Origin: Heterocephalus glaber
Lineage: Eukaryota > Chordata > Mammalia > Rodentia > Bathyergidae
Direction of reading: 5' to 3'
DNA: 64,000 nucleotides
Assembly (NCBI RefSeq): GCF_000247695.1
Contig: NW_004624734.1
Location: 10,176,658 to 10,240,657 of the forward strand
Under the pieces are notes generated by a model. It worked only from the letters and a program-made list of their open reading frames with translations, was not told the origin of the DNA and made no database searches. Each line of letters begins with the position of its first letter. Position 1 is the first letter of the stretch. A program made the position numbers and the translations under genes. This document shows positions 37,508-47,790 of this stretch, piece after piece.

Positions 37508-38261
37508 AAGAGGCTGGAAACATAGCCTTGCTGAGAATAAGCCTCGCCAAGGTTATTTAAAATACACGCCAAATAATTCAATAAAGACATGGCTAATGAA
37601 ATAGATCGGGACATGATCATGGGCATTCTACCAGCCAAGACCTAAGCAATCCATCTAAAATATAGAATCTCCTTTCAGAGACCTTATCAACCAGCAATTG
37701 TAAGCAGAAGACTTCACCGGGCAGAGGTCAGGGCTGGGGCCATTTGTGGCTAAAGAAATGCCCCTTTGTTTGAATGACCAGGCAATCAAATTGTTCAGAG
37801 ATGCAATCATCCAGAGAAGACAGAAGTCAAAAGAGGTCTGAGCAGAATTGGGTGCAAGTGGGCGAAAGACACTCATGTAACTTGGCCCTTAGAGCTTGGC
37901 CTTTGGTTCTGTACAAACTGCTTCCTTAGACATGAATTAAAATTGAAAAATAAAACCATGCGTGGGGGTGGGGTGTTTAAGACAGTACCCAGTGGCTGCC
38001 CCCTTTAAAGGTCTGGCCTTCGGAACAATCCAGGCTGGGTCACTCATCAAATGAAGATTGACTTTTATCCGATTAACCGATGGAGAAACATCCTCCTCCA
38101 TCTTGCAGGAGCGTGCTGTGGGAAAGGCGTTTTGCAGACTGCAGGGAAAAGTTGGGCCTTGGCTTCCCTCCCGCTCGGCCAGTGGAAAATTACAAAGGAG
38201 GCAGGGCTGTCCTCGGCCTCGCTCACTGCTGGATCTTCCTAGGCCCAGGAAAACATAGAGT

Positions 38262-38273
38262 CCCCCCCCCCCC
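38262..38273. repeat. C homopolymer (12 C) next to the PRIMA1 exon donor
   Basis: Twelve C followed by GCCGCC. In the minus-strand transcript this is a G-run about 30 bases inside intron 3, downstream of the exon donor at 38302. Confidence 0.9.
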
Positions 38274-38302
38274 GCCGCCAAAAAGAGTGAGGTTTTACCT
38301 AC

Positions 38303-38438
38303 CTGGAGCAGAGAGGAGTCTGGGAGGAGGCGGGGGTGGGGGTGGCGGGGGCAGCGGGGGTGGGGGCCGGCACTGGCAGAGGTGTTGGCAGCTGTCGGTC
38401 ACCGTGGAGCAGGACTTCTGGGGCTCGCCGTGCGTCAC
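38303..38438 (-). CDS. PRIMA1: PRIMA1 second coding exon (cysteines and proline-rich attachment domain, residues 32-76)
   Basis: The 136-base exon is bounded by an acceptor ending CTGCAG (next exon base 38438) and a donor GTAGGT starting at 38302. It is read in phase 0 and ends in phase 1. It encodes VTHGEPQKSC, three further cysteines (C48, C52, C54, after C41), then four prolines, one leucine and ten prolines (residues 56-70), then RLLSAP. The cysteines are those that in the family form disulfides with the catalytic subunits. The proline block is the PRAD that assembles four AChE T subunits. The proline codons make the plus strand strongly G-rich. The region is prone to sequencing or slippage error, so the exact proline number should be treated with some care. 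Confidence 0.95.
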
Positions 38439-39129
38439 CTGCAGACATGAGCACACCCAAGAAATGCAGAAGAAAGCGAGGCAGCTGGAAGCTGAAATGG
38501 GCCCACAACAGACCTCCAGCCAGCTAGGAACTTGGAATTCTTCCCCAAGACCAAGGCAGGCAGAATAGACAAGTCGAAGGGAACGATGCTACGGGAAGCC
38601 GGCAGCTTGGGTGAGACCAACCAAGGCTTTATTCCGAGCTCTACTGGGGACTGGCTTTGGGACTCTGGGTGGGTGATCTGGATATTAATAAAGGCTATTG
38701 CAAGTTAATCTGCAGGCTTTCCCCATGGTGCAAATGAGGAAACTGAGGCTCACGAAAAAGTGATGCTTTTGGATCACAGGGGTGTCACACCTGGATACTC
38801 ACTGCATGTTCATTTTAACTGTGCAGTAATCTAAGCACAACCATCTCCCATCTTTCTTGCAACAGCACAGGGCCGAGCCCTGGGCTTCTCTCCAGTCCTA
38901 GCTCCTGCAGCCTTTCTGTGACCACTCGGTGGCAAGGTCCTCCCACCTCGGGTGGCAGCCTTACCCAGCCGGACCTCTATCCCCCTGTCTCACACGACCA
39001 AGGGTAGAGCCACCTGCTGGTGCTGTCTGTGCAGTGTCTGAGTGGCCTTGTGGGAAACGCACCCCACCAAACCTCTCCATGGCCTGGGGACCTCATGGCC
39101 CACAGTCCTGCACAGGGTGACCTTGGCGA

Positions 39130-39480
39130 CCTCTCTGTCCTGTTCATCCTGTGCTCTCACACCCTCTGCTCTGCCCTCGTGTTCTGCTTTCAGTGCCTGG
39201 CCTTTCCACATGCTGTTCCGGTGCCTAAAAAGTTCTCTCACCCTTACTGCCTTTTTGTTTTACTACTCAGCTCACCTGGGGGGCTGCCCCCTCTGTGGGA
39301 GCATCCTACATCCCTTACCAGACCACATCTCCCTTTTAGGCTCATTCTGTGGGGGCAGAAATCGGTGTTGGTGACTACCTGCATCCTACCTGCTTTTGCC
39401 ACACAGCTGCAAGCTCTATAAGGAGAGGCCCAAGTGATTTCCTTCTCACTATTATAAAGCAGCTCGTACAGAACACCTAG
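39130..39480 (+). mobile_element. L2 3' fragment
   Basis: 'gcctggcctttccacatgctgttccggtgcc' and 'cttactgcctttttgttttactactcagctcacctgggggg' are in L2 3' order. Confidence 0.65.
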
Positions 39481-39600
39481 CATTCTCAAAAACAGGAATA
39501 GAACCCACGCCTCAGGCACCCTGGCCTGGTGTTTCTCAGCACCAGTCTGGGTCTCCTCATCTGTCAGCCAGGAAGGGTAGCAGGTGTGGGCTGGGCTCAA

Positions 39601-39757
39601 CCAGTGCTTCTCAGTCCTGGCTGTGCTTTAATGAATACTGTCGCCTGAGCCTTAGCCACAAGGGAGTCAATCAGAATTTTTCAGGCGGAGCTGGGCCTAA
39701 GTATTTTCCTTCAGCATCCAGGTGAGAGGTGGGTAGAGCCAGTGTGAGAACCACTGG
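39601..39757. mobile_element. Near-complete MER5-like DNA transposon
   Basis: Inverted ends are visible: left 'cagtgcttctcagtcctggctg', right 'agccagtgtgagaaccactg', about 157 bp apart. This is the size and form of a MER5-type hAT element. Confidence 0.75.
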
Positions 39758-42089
39758 TTTAGACTAACTGCCAGCATCCCTGCCCGTGCAGATGGCTGTA
39801 AGGCCACAAGTCCAAGTTTTGTACTTGTCCCAAGAAATAAGTTGATTTAAAGGCATGAATGAAAGAACTGGTGGTCGCTCCCAACTCAGCGATGGTGAAG
39901 GTTAATTGCCTGCCTGTCATCTCTGAGAGAGGGGAAACTCAGAACCCTACTGTCATCGCAACCATGTGCAGCCTGCCTCTGCAGAGTGGTACTGTGAATC
40001 CCTTTGTTCCGTGGTGGCAGGGCTGGGGTTGGGGCACCACATGTGGCCAAGATGAAGAGGGTGGGTGATGTCCGCCGGGATGGCAGCGGCAGGTAGACTG
40101 ATTTACAGCCCCAACTGAGTACCTAAGCGGCCAACAGGCTCCCACTCATGACTCTAGTGTTTTTAAAGGACCACTGACTGCGTTTCAAACCCTGGAAGGC
40201 CATCTTATCTCCTGCAGGGAGGAGTGTGGCCCCAGATGGTGAGTCTTCCCTTCATTACTTTAAGGAGCTGATGGACTCCTTACACATCAGGGCTAAATCC
40301 ACCAGTTCTGCCCCTGTGCAATCACCAGCGCTCTCCACACCGGCCTGTGTGCTCTGGACTGCCACCTTCTCTGACTCGGAGTTCCTGGAAATCTCTGTGC
40401 GCCCAACAGCTGTCTGCGGAGGCTGCTTCCCACTGCACCCCACCAAGTGCGTGAACTTGAGGCCAGGCCGGGGCCAAAGCAATTACTTTTCCCAGCCTCC
40501 AAGGTGCAACTGACATGAGCGCGACCAAGAGGAGTACTTTGTTTAACCTGGCCCAACGCAATGTCCTGTTTCTGTGAGAGGACACAGAGGCACAGATGGA
40601 GAAGAGTTCGATGTGGTGACAAGACAGTGAGGAAAATCGGGGCCAAGCCTGTGTTTTAAAAATCTCTGGGTCCCTGACTCTCCTAGGAAGCCCCTGTGAC
40701 GGGGGCGGCGCACCTACGGACCTAACCATCCTCTCAGAAGGACCCAATCTGGGCTGCTTGTCCTTTCTTTGCTCACTAGTGTCTCACCGGAGTTTCCTGA
40801 TTGTTTGGTCCAGCTCAAGCCTATGAGTTCTGAGTTTCCATTTATCCACTGGTCAATTTCTCTCTTTCAAAACCAAGCTCTTGCCCAATCATCCAGGGCA
40901 GGCTGTCTTGAACCCCATGGGCCCCGAGTTAGGCCTGCTCACCTGGTGCAGCTTGGTCCCTTGGTGATTTCCCTGCTGTTTCATTCTCTCTGTTCCTCAT
41001 GCTAAGTTGTGGGTGTGTTGGGGCAGGTGGGTAGGTGAAACTTTGGTGAACAAGTAACCTATCGAGCCCTGGGTGCGACACGCCCCTGGGTGTTAGCCGT
41101 GGGAACATACCCCCCTCTCTCCATGAGGACAACCGAGAAGGTAGGCTTATTTCCCACACATGACTGGGATGAGGGATCAGCCAGGCAACCAAGTTGCCCA
41201 GAACCTGGTAGTTGGTGCGCATTGAAAAGGTACATAGGGGAGTGGTCTGCCCAGCAGCAGAGGAACATGGGGTCTGCCCCGTCTCCAACCCTGGATCTAC
41301 TTCGGGATTCTGCTGATTGGTGGTGGTGAATTCAGACCAGCACAGAGGAGCCCTCAGGGCTTGGGAGCTGGTCTCAGCCCCTGGCTTCATTGTTTTCCAT
41401 CTTGGGAAGTCTGGCAAGGAGAAGAAACTTGCCTCCGAAGTCGCCTGCTCTTAGCTGGACTTGATTAAGAAAGACTGAGCCTATGAGGTCAGTGACTCGC
41501 TGGAACCCCACAGAACAAAAGCTGGCATTATCGCTTCCCGGTCCAGCCTTGCCATCACCTGCCTGCCCGCCGTGCACTTGGCCTTTTCTTGGGGCCGAAG
41601 TGCTGCCATTGCTGTGCCTGCACAGAGGGCGCTCAGGCACAGGTAGGTCCTGGAGCCACCTGGATTTGGTACTTGTCCCTGCAGTCTGGGAGTCACAGTG
41701 CTTTATGCTCCCAGAGCCAGCACCCCCTCCCCCAACCACCACCCGGCTCCCAGCCAATCGGTAGAGCTTTCAGAGCCAGTGGATTCCACCTCCCAAATGG
41801 GTTTGGATCCATCCACTTCTCTCTGTTCCCTGTGCTACTCTCCTAAACCAGGGTCCCATCAGATCTGCAGTGGGTAGCACTTGCCTCTCACCTGGGGCCC
41901 TCAGGTCAAACAGGATATCCTGTGAAATTTGAATTTCAGATCAACAGATGACTTTGTAGTATAAGTATGTCCCCAACATTCTATGGAATAGACTTATGCT
42001 AAAAAATAACCAATGATTTATTTGAAATTCAGAGTTAACTGGATGTCCTACATTTTTATTTGCCAACTCTGGGCAACCTACCATCACCA

Positions 42090-42580
42090 ATTTCTTTGTG
42101 CCTTTCCTTGCCCCCTCCTTGAATCTGTCTTTTGAATCTCAGCAGGGCTGAGATTTCCAAAGTGCCTGCCTAGGATGGCTTCCCCTCTTCTTTCACACCC
42201 TCCACAGTCACCATGGGCCTCGGGATCAAGTCCAACCCTCCAGACACAATGTTAGGGGCTAAAACAGAGGCCCTGCCTGCTTCTCTCCCTTGGGCCCTCC
42301 AACACCCCGTTCTCTCCTCTGGCCTCAAGCTGCTTGCTGGAGGCTTCACTCCCATTTGCATCCTGACTTCTTATACTTCATGTCTCAGCTGAAGCATCTG
42401 ACTCCTGCACCAGGCCCAAGGCATTTGCTCCTACTGAGCTCTCTCAGCTGCGATCTCCTGTTTAACAACCTCCCTTGGGGCCAGATGCTCAATGCCATGA
42501 GTGCAGGACCACTAAGACACTTTCACTTAACACAGGGCCTGACAAACAGTGGATGCCCAATAAATGCAGAATAAATAATC
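42090..42580 (+). mobile_element. L2 3' fragment
   Basis: 'catgtctcagctgaagcatctgactcctgca' and the terminal 'cagggcctgacaaacagtggatgcccaataaatgcagaataaat' match L2. Confidence 0.7.
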
Positions 42581-43460
42581 AAGGTGGTAGTGACTAACAT
42601 AGAAGTCTTCCCTTGGGGCTGGGTAGCTGCTCATCAGTACACAGAGACCAATCAGGCCAGACCCCAGCCTGTCTCCCTGGCAATTGCTTCAGATGGGAGA
42701 CCACAAAGACGGTGGCTCCTGGCATCTTCTATGGAGACAGGCCAGCACCACAGTAAATTGACGAGACTCCTGTCACACCTAATAAATTTGCCAGCCTGTC
42801 ATCCTCTTTCCTTGAAAAAAAAGATCATCTGAAGTGAACTTAAAAGGACCCTAAATCACAAAAGTGCAAAATCTCAATTCCAAATACATTAAAGTAAAAA
42901 GGGGAAAGGCTAAGAAAATCTGGCAATTTAAATATCATCTGACTTTAATGACCAAGTCCCTTATTGTCCAGCAGCAGCTAGAGGCTTTGGGCTGATTTCA
43001 GGGGAGGAACCTGGTGCTCTGGGGACCCCGGGTCTCTTGTCTCATCAATGACCCCGTGAGTCTTAAGATTGTCACAGTGGCCCAATCTGCCTAAATGTTT
43101 ACCGCTGGAGGAGTCTTCTGGCAAAATGCTTGTGGAAGCACAGATAGCTCTGGGCTTCTTTGTATGTTCAAGAAACTCCTGTGACATGACAGATTTTATT
43201 CTGTCCATGTAAAGAGAAGCACATGGCCTTGTGCACATCCTTTTTTCCTCTTCCCTCCCACATTCCCCTGGATTCAGCTCTTCTGCTTAAAAACCAGATC
43301 CATTCATTCCCAAACACCTTAACCCTAGTTTGCAGGTCCCTATCATTTGTAAATTAATTTTTCTAGAGCCTCAAGCCAAGATTTTAGCCATTCTATTTAT
43401 CTGGCTGATTCCTTTTCTAATTGATTTTCATGTAAAATGATATGTATTGAGTAAGAGTAC

Positions 43461-43485
43461 ACACACACACACACACACACACACA
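43461..43485. repeat. (AC)n microsatellite
   Basis: Twelve or so AC units in intron 2. Confidence 0.95.
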
Positions 43486-44254
43486 ATGCACGCTTGTGTA
43501 AGTACTGCCTTGCTTAAGGATACTTAAAAACTGCTGCTTTTACAAAATTATTTGGGAGGCATGAGGCAGGTGGCAGTAGAATCTTCTATTAGTTTCTCGT
43601 AATCCAAATAGTGGAATTCTAGTCTCAAGACAGACCTATCATCACCTTACCCTCCTTTCATGCTAGCTGAAAAAGTCTTAAGGAAGAGAAAAAACTGCAA
43701 ACAAATAGATATAAAAATTAAATGAGTTTTACATCTGAGCTTCCGCTAGAAAGTGAATGGGGGGAACTAGTCCCAAACCACCAAAGTATTTAGAAGGGAC
43801 GAAATCCTGAGGACACATAGCTGAGTCTAATAAGTGCTGTTTCACACATTAAACAAAGCTGTCAGTTCCGAAAGGAAAACAACTGTTCGGCAGAGGAAAG
43901 GAGAAAACAGGGCCTGGTGCTGGAGGTGCCGGCCAGCTCAGAGCCCCCTTTCTCCATGGGGGTCACCCAGGCCACCATCCAAGCAAGACTGATCAAGCTG
44001 GTTCCCAGCAGGGTGCTGTCATGTAGGGCAGCTCTCAGACCAGTCTCACCTCATTCTTTCTTTGCCCTGTTACCATCTGAATAGTCCCTGAACCCCAGAG
44101 TGCCAACAGGAGAACGAGAATCTGCAGCTACCTGAAAGAGAGTCCTTCGATGCCCCAAACACTTCTCATAATTCAACCGTGGTGATTGGCGGGAGACCCC
44201 ACAAGCCAGATGGAAGAGCACTATTGCTATTAGTCATCTAATAGCAGCAGTAGC

Positions 44255-44480
44255 TACCGATAGTGTTTATCATGGGCCAGGAGCAGCACTTAGCTCATCC
44301 TTACTTCCTTGGTCTCATCTAGTACTTATACTGGCACAGTTGGAAGAAGAACCCAAGGCTCAGAGAGGTTAAGTAGGTTGCCCAAGTCCTCCAGCTAGTG
44401 AAGGGCAGAGCCAGAGCTCAAAATTCAGAGCCGACACCAACATCTACCCATTGCCTCTCTACTGTACCATAGACTATGTA
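44255..44480 (-). repeat. MIR, antisense
   Basis: 'atcatgggccaggagcagcacttagctcatcc', 'caaggctcagagaggttaagtaggttgcccaagtcc' and 'gggcagagccagagctcaaa' form a long antisense MIR. Confidence 0.85.
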
Positions 44481-45092
44481 TACACAGGGAAGTACTAGGG
44501 AGCATCCCATCTAATCCTCACTCTGGCCCTAGGAGGTAACATCAGCTGGTAGCTTCCTGGCCTCTGCCTCTGGGGACCTAAAGTAAGGAATTCTTCCCTA
44601 GGCAGTCCTGATCGATAGACAGGTCCTTCTTATATTCTGCATAAGTGGCCTTGTGCATTATCTGTCCACACCCCCAGCTCCACCACCTGCAGGAAACGTG
44701 GCCCCCTCCTGTGTTGAAGAGCTGTTTAGCTCATTTGAAGTTTAGCAATGGGATCTGGTGAGAATTAAGGAATGCACATTCTTGGGATCATTTTCCTTAA
44801 GTTTCTTTTCTTGGTGTCCAAATTTCTCCAATAACATGTTACCAACAGACGATGATTCCCAAGCTCTTCTCTATGCTATGGCCCTGTCCTGCAGGCCTCG
44901 GACCACAAATGAAGCCTCTTTCTGGACTTTTTCATCTTTTCAGGGCCAGAGTGTAGAGGACTCTATCAGATTTTCTCTTCCCAAACTCTCCCCAGTGTCC
45001 ATCCGTGTAGGAGCCAGGGTCTCAGCTGTAAAGTGACACTTCCCTCCTCCCCCGGAGGCCTTCGAGCCCCTACAGTCCGCTTCTCTGCTCAC

Positions 45093-45185
45093 CTGCACGA
45101 AGCCCCAGAGCGGGTGGAGCGCGCAGTGCAGCAGCAGTGAGGGCCAGCGGCAGCCACGGCGCAGCACCAGGTCCCGGAGGAGCAT
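45093..45185 (-). CDS. PRIMA1: PRIMA1 first coding exon (signal peptide, residues 1-31)
   Basis: The ATG lies at 45185 and the exon encodes 31 residues, from MLLRDLVLRRGC to LWGFVQ. It ends with CAG before the intron sequence GTGAGC (intron starts at 45092), leaving phase 0. The peptide has a basic start (two arginine pairs or singles before residue 11) followed by a leucine-rich hydrophobic core at about residues 16-30, typical of a secretory signal. In the human protein cleavage falls near residue 35, just inside the next exon. The ATG has a purine (G) at -3. The start is fixed by near-identity with the known PRIMA1 N-terminus and by an upstream splice acceptor 31 bases away. Confidence 0.95.
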
Positions 45186-45216
45186 CTCGGCCCAAGGCGC
45201 CCACCGGTAGGGTGAA
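45186..45216 (-). other. PRIMA1: 5' UTR part of the first PRIMA1 coding exon, with splice acceptor
   Basis: On the minus strand a short pyrimidine-containing tract ends in CCCCTGACAG, giving an acceptor with the exon starting at 45216. That leaves 31 untranslated bases before the ATG. This implies a non-coding first exon upstream in the CpG island. The acceptor is a fair but not strong consensus. Confidence 0.6.
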
Positions 45217-45312
45217 CTGTCAGGGGAACAAGGCTTGGGTCAGCGGGACAGACACGGGCACCATAGCCGCCGCCGAGAATCAGTACACGCACCGGTCCCG
45301 GCCGGGAGGGCA

Positions 45313-45325
45313 CCCCCCCCCCCCC
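45313..45325. repeat. C homopolymer (13 C)
   Basis: Thirteen C about 100 bases upstream of the acceptor of the first PRIMA1 coding exon, a G-run in the transcript. Confidence 0.9.
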
Positions 45326-45918
45326 TCCGGGGCACCTTCATAAACCAAGCCTGCATCTACTCTCCAGCTTGTACACTCGCCGACTCTCCGTGCACCCCAG
45401 AACTCACGCCCTATCCTGGCGCACAACCCCAGGATACTGCGTGCACACTTGGCCCCAGGCACACCCACTGAACCCCAAGGTCCCACAGAAAAGGCCACGC
45501 ACAACTCACTGTCACTGGGAGGACACCTCAAATCCGGCGGGAACCACTTGCCCTGTGCACACACCCACTGAGCCCCATGCACACTCACCAACTCCTGCCT
45601 GCATGCACAGCACCACGGAAAGACTCGCGGCGTGCACCCTCTCTGTCCCCCTGGCCTCACTGCGCACACTGCAACAATTGCACCTCCGTGCGCACCCGCG
45701 TTTGCCCCCGGAACCCCGACCGCCCGCTTCCGAGCGTGGGTTTCCCTGCAAGCCTTGATCTCCGCCCGCGCCCCTCTGATGCCCCACGCCACCTTGCCTG
45801 GCGACGGCCCCAACCGATCCTCGCCGCGGAGGAGAGCAGTCAGCGCTCCCCCCGCAGCAGCTCGGTTTCCCAGCCGCCCAGACGGCCCCCATTTAAAGCC
45901 AGCCGCCTCCCCAGTCCC

Positions 45919-45932
45919 CCGCCCCCTAGGCG
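45919..45932 (-). promoter_or_regulatory. CTCF-like core motif
   Basis: The minus strand reads CGCCTAGGGGGCGG, matching the TAGRKGGCRS core of the CTCF consensus with mismatches in the flank. It lies just inside putative intron 1 in the promoter CpG island. Confidence 0.3.
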
Positions 45933-45948
45933 GGGCCTCGGTCCTCAC

Positions 45949-46490
45949 CCTGGCCGCTGCGCGGGCGCCTGGGGGCTTCACATGCCCCGAAGGAGCGCCG
46001 GGCACTGAAGCAAAAGTTTGCGCTCCTCCTGGGCCTCCAGGGCTGCTGTGCCCGGGCCCCGGGCGCGCTGCACTCGCATGGGGCGCAGGGCGCGGTGGCT
46101 CCTGGCTGCGCCTGGTGGCGTGTGGGGCGGGAGGGGAGGCACCCCGAGCTTGGGGCTGAGGTGGAGACGGAGGGCGGGGAAAGTCTCTTCCAGCCGCCTG
46201 GAGCCCGCTGCCTCTCCCCGAAACGCCGGGGTCCCCGCCCTTGCCGGTGGCGCCGCGCGGCTGCCCGGGCGCGAGGTGCCCGAGCTCTATGCGCTCTTTA
46301 GGCCGGCCGGCGGGAGGCAGCGGCAAGAGGCGCTTTTCCGGAGCGCCCGCTCGGCAGCAAGGCCTCGGACGGAGGCGAAATAAATAATGCACGAAAAAGG
46401 AAAACAGACGTGAGCGGAGCCAGAGCCTCGCCCGCCTCCCGCCCGCGCTCCCCGCCGCCGCCGCCAGCGCCGCTGCAGTGATTCCTCGTC
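45949..46490 (-). other. PRIMA1: Putative non-coding first exon of PRIMA1
   Basis: Within the CpG island the minus strand carries a good donor, CCAGG|GTGAGGAC, with the intron starting at 45948. This would pair with the acceptor at 45216/45217 to remove a 0.73-kb intron 1. The exon's 5' limit is a guess, placed just below the AT-rich promoter block at 46521-46540. Family knowledge that PRIMA1 starts with a non-coding exon is from memory. Other donors in the island are possible. Confidence 0.4.
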
Positions 46491-46545
46491 TCCATCTAGC
46501 GAGGCTATTGTGTATTGGGCGCTTAATAATTTATTTATTCACCCT
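46490..46545 (-). promoter_or_regulatory. AT-rich core-promoter-like block upstream of PRIMA1
   Basis: Directly at the distal edge of the CpG island, 46521-46540 is an abrupt AT-rich block (minus strand GAATAAATAAATTATTAAGC). It could act as a TATA-like or homeodomain-binding element for minus-strand transcription starting about 46.49 kb. The sharp composition change and position suggest function. No transcript evidence is available. Confidence 0.35.
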
Positions 46546-47613
46546 GGAGGCTGAGGACTCCCAGCTGCTGGGGATCTTGCCCCTTGCTTGCCCTTTCCCC
46601 AAGTTTATCCTGAGACTGGGAGAAGGTGGGAGGATCTGTCTTGTAGAGACCCCCTCTGCTCTCTGTCTTTGCGGACCCCCATTCCTCACAGGCTCCGCGG
46701 GTCCCAGGACTGTAAGGTGCAGGCCACCGCTCCGGAGGCCAAGTACTTTGTCCCCCCTGCCCTTTGCAGCCGGGCAGTGGGGGCGTGCCTCCATCCCCCT
46801 TCGCATGCCGGAGGGAGTTGCGATGGCCTTGGGGAGGGTCTTCCACCACTGCTTTCCTCAACATCTGCAAATTCCTCTTCAAGCCAAGACTATCAACAAG
46901 TCGGTTGCGGGAAGGAGCCTGCTACGTCTCCAGCAGACAAGCTACTCCTCGCTTCCGAAGAAGCTTGGCAGGCGCGCTCTGGTGTAGGGGAAGCGCTTTG
47001 CAAGCGCTTTGATTGATGGGGCGGCTGTGGGTGGGGGAGGGAGCTTCCAGTGAGGCCACCCCAGGCCTGGACAATCCTGTGTTTAGCAAGTCGAGAGTAC
47101 CAGGAGCTCAGGACGCAGGGCAGAGAGTCAGGTCTCAGCTCATTCATCGAAGTAACATTTATTTAGTACCTTTGCTCGGTCTCCAGGGCGCCCTTCGGCC
47201 ACCCTATGTAAACTCACACTCTATGCACTGTTTGTTCTCCAAACCAGCTTTCAGACCAACGTCTTGGCGACCTTCTTCATGTCAGAGCCCCAGGACGCGA
47301 TAGATACTCTTCTCCGTAGGACTCTAGGGATCCGGATCCGCCCCTCCACTGGTGAGATCCTGGGGAACAAAGTGAAGGAGGCATGGTCCCCTCCTCCCAT
47401 TACCTGGGGGTGGGGGCAGTGTGGTGGGGTTCTCTGGCTTTCCATGGCTGTGGGAAAGAGGCCTGGCCTGGAAGAAGAGGAACGAGGAATGGAGACCAGA
47501 GGGAGGGAATAAAAGCATCCAGGACAAGGTAACGGGGCAGGGGAGCATTTCAAGCATTTGGGTAAGGCCTTGGGCAAAAATACCCAGTGATTCTTTCCTT
47601 GGTTCATTCGTTC

Positions 47614-47699
47614 TTTTTTTTTTTTTGGTACCCGGGATCAAACTCGGGACCTTGAGCTTGCAAGGCAGGCAGCAGAACCACTGAGCTAAATCCCTGGCC
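47614..47699 (-). mobile_element. ID-like SINE, antisense
   Basis: A T-run is followed by 'ggtacccgggatcaaactcggga' (reverse B box), then 'accactgagctaaatccctggcc' (reverse A box and 5' end). Same family as the copies at 27.3, 35.5 and 50.4 kb. Confidence 0.95.
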
Positions 47700-47790
47700 C
47701 TATTCATTTCTTAGTGTTCATAAGCACCTATCAGAGGCCAGACAGCACTGGATGCTGGGTACTGATCAGTGAGCAAAACAGATCCCCTCA
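47700..47790 (+). repeat. MIR/L2-type fragment
   Basis: 'cattcatttcttagtgttcataagcacctatcagaggccagacagcactggatgctggg' resembles the shared L2/MIR-type 'place of common occurrence' segment, short. Confidence 0.35.

Larger units (their letters stand above)
4773..38302 (-). other. PRIMA1 intron 3 (33.5 kb, phase 1)
   Basis: The donor is GTAGGT at 38302 and the acceptor TTCCAG ends at 4773. No coding sequence could be supported inside. Recognisable content is MIR, L2, DNA-transposon fossils, L1 ends, LTRs and SINEs listed separately. Stretches such as 6.3-11.4 kb, 17.3-19.2 kb, 27.5-29.5 kb and 33-35 kb show only weak or no recognisable features apart from short repeats. Confidence 0.85.
38439..45092 (-). 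other. PRIMA1 intron 2 (6.65 kb, phase 0)
   Basis: The donor is GTGAGC at 45092 and the acceptor CTGCAG ends at 38439. It contains L2 at 39.1-39.5 and 42.1-42.6 kb, a MER5-like element at 39.6 kb, an AC repeat at 43.46 kb and a MIR at 44.3 kb. Unclassified AT-rich, low-CpG sequence at 42.8-43.9 kb has no recognisable repeat. Confidence 0.85.
45217..45948 (-). other. Putative PRIMA1 intron 1
   Basis: GC-rich sequence between the inferred first exon and the first coding exon. It holds a run of 13 C at 45313-45325 (G-run in the transcript), many CpGs in its upper half and a CTCF-like core near 45919-45932. No repeat was recognised. Confidence 0.4.
1..46490 (-). other. PRIMA1: PRIMA1 gene, minus strand, 3' end beyond the left edge
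   Basis: Three exons with consensus splice sites join into one frame encoding a small type I membrane protein. It has a signal peptide, a four-cysteine segment, a proline-rich block, an N-glycosylation sequon, one transmembrane helix and a basic tail start. This architecture and the residue-level match identify proline-rich membrane anchor 1. The family protein is about 153 residues long, and 119 complete codons are present here. In the family the proline-rich block threads through the C-terminal helices of four acetylcholinesterase T subunits and holds the tetramer on the neuronal surface. In human the gene is also minus-strand, with FAM181A on its 5' side and UNC79/COX8C on its 3' side. Neither neighbour is seen in this window. 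The gene boundary at 46490 is approximate. Confidence 0.93.
45650..46500. promoter_or_regulatory. CpG island at the PRIMA1 5' end
   Basis: This stretch is dense in CG dinucleotides and GC boxes (for example CCCCGCCCCC around 45917-45926 and CCCGCC around 46435). The surrounding DNA is CpG-poor. It coincides with the expected 5' end of PRIMA1 and is the only CpG island seen in the window. Limits are by eye. Confidence 0.85.

Noticed and set aside
38080..38568. Glycine-rich plus-strand frame opposite the PRAD exon
   Set aside because: It is the antisense of the proline codons, so poly-Gly is a shadow.
45577..46383. Plus-strand open frames of 121-175 residues in the same CpG island
   Set aside because: Same GC-driven lack of stops, overlapping each other in different frames, with no recognisable domain.
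45280..46392. 370-residue open frame on the minus strand across the CpG island
   Set aside because: Composition-driven: the strand has almost no AT-rich stop codons, and the peptide is rich in G, A, P and R with no domain. The same DNA is the PRIMA1 5' region.
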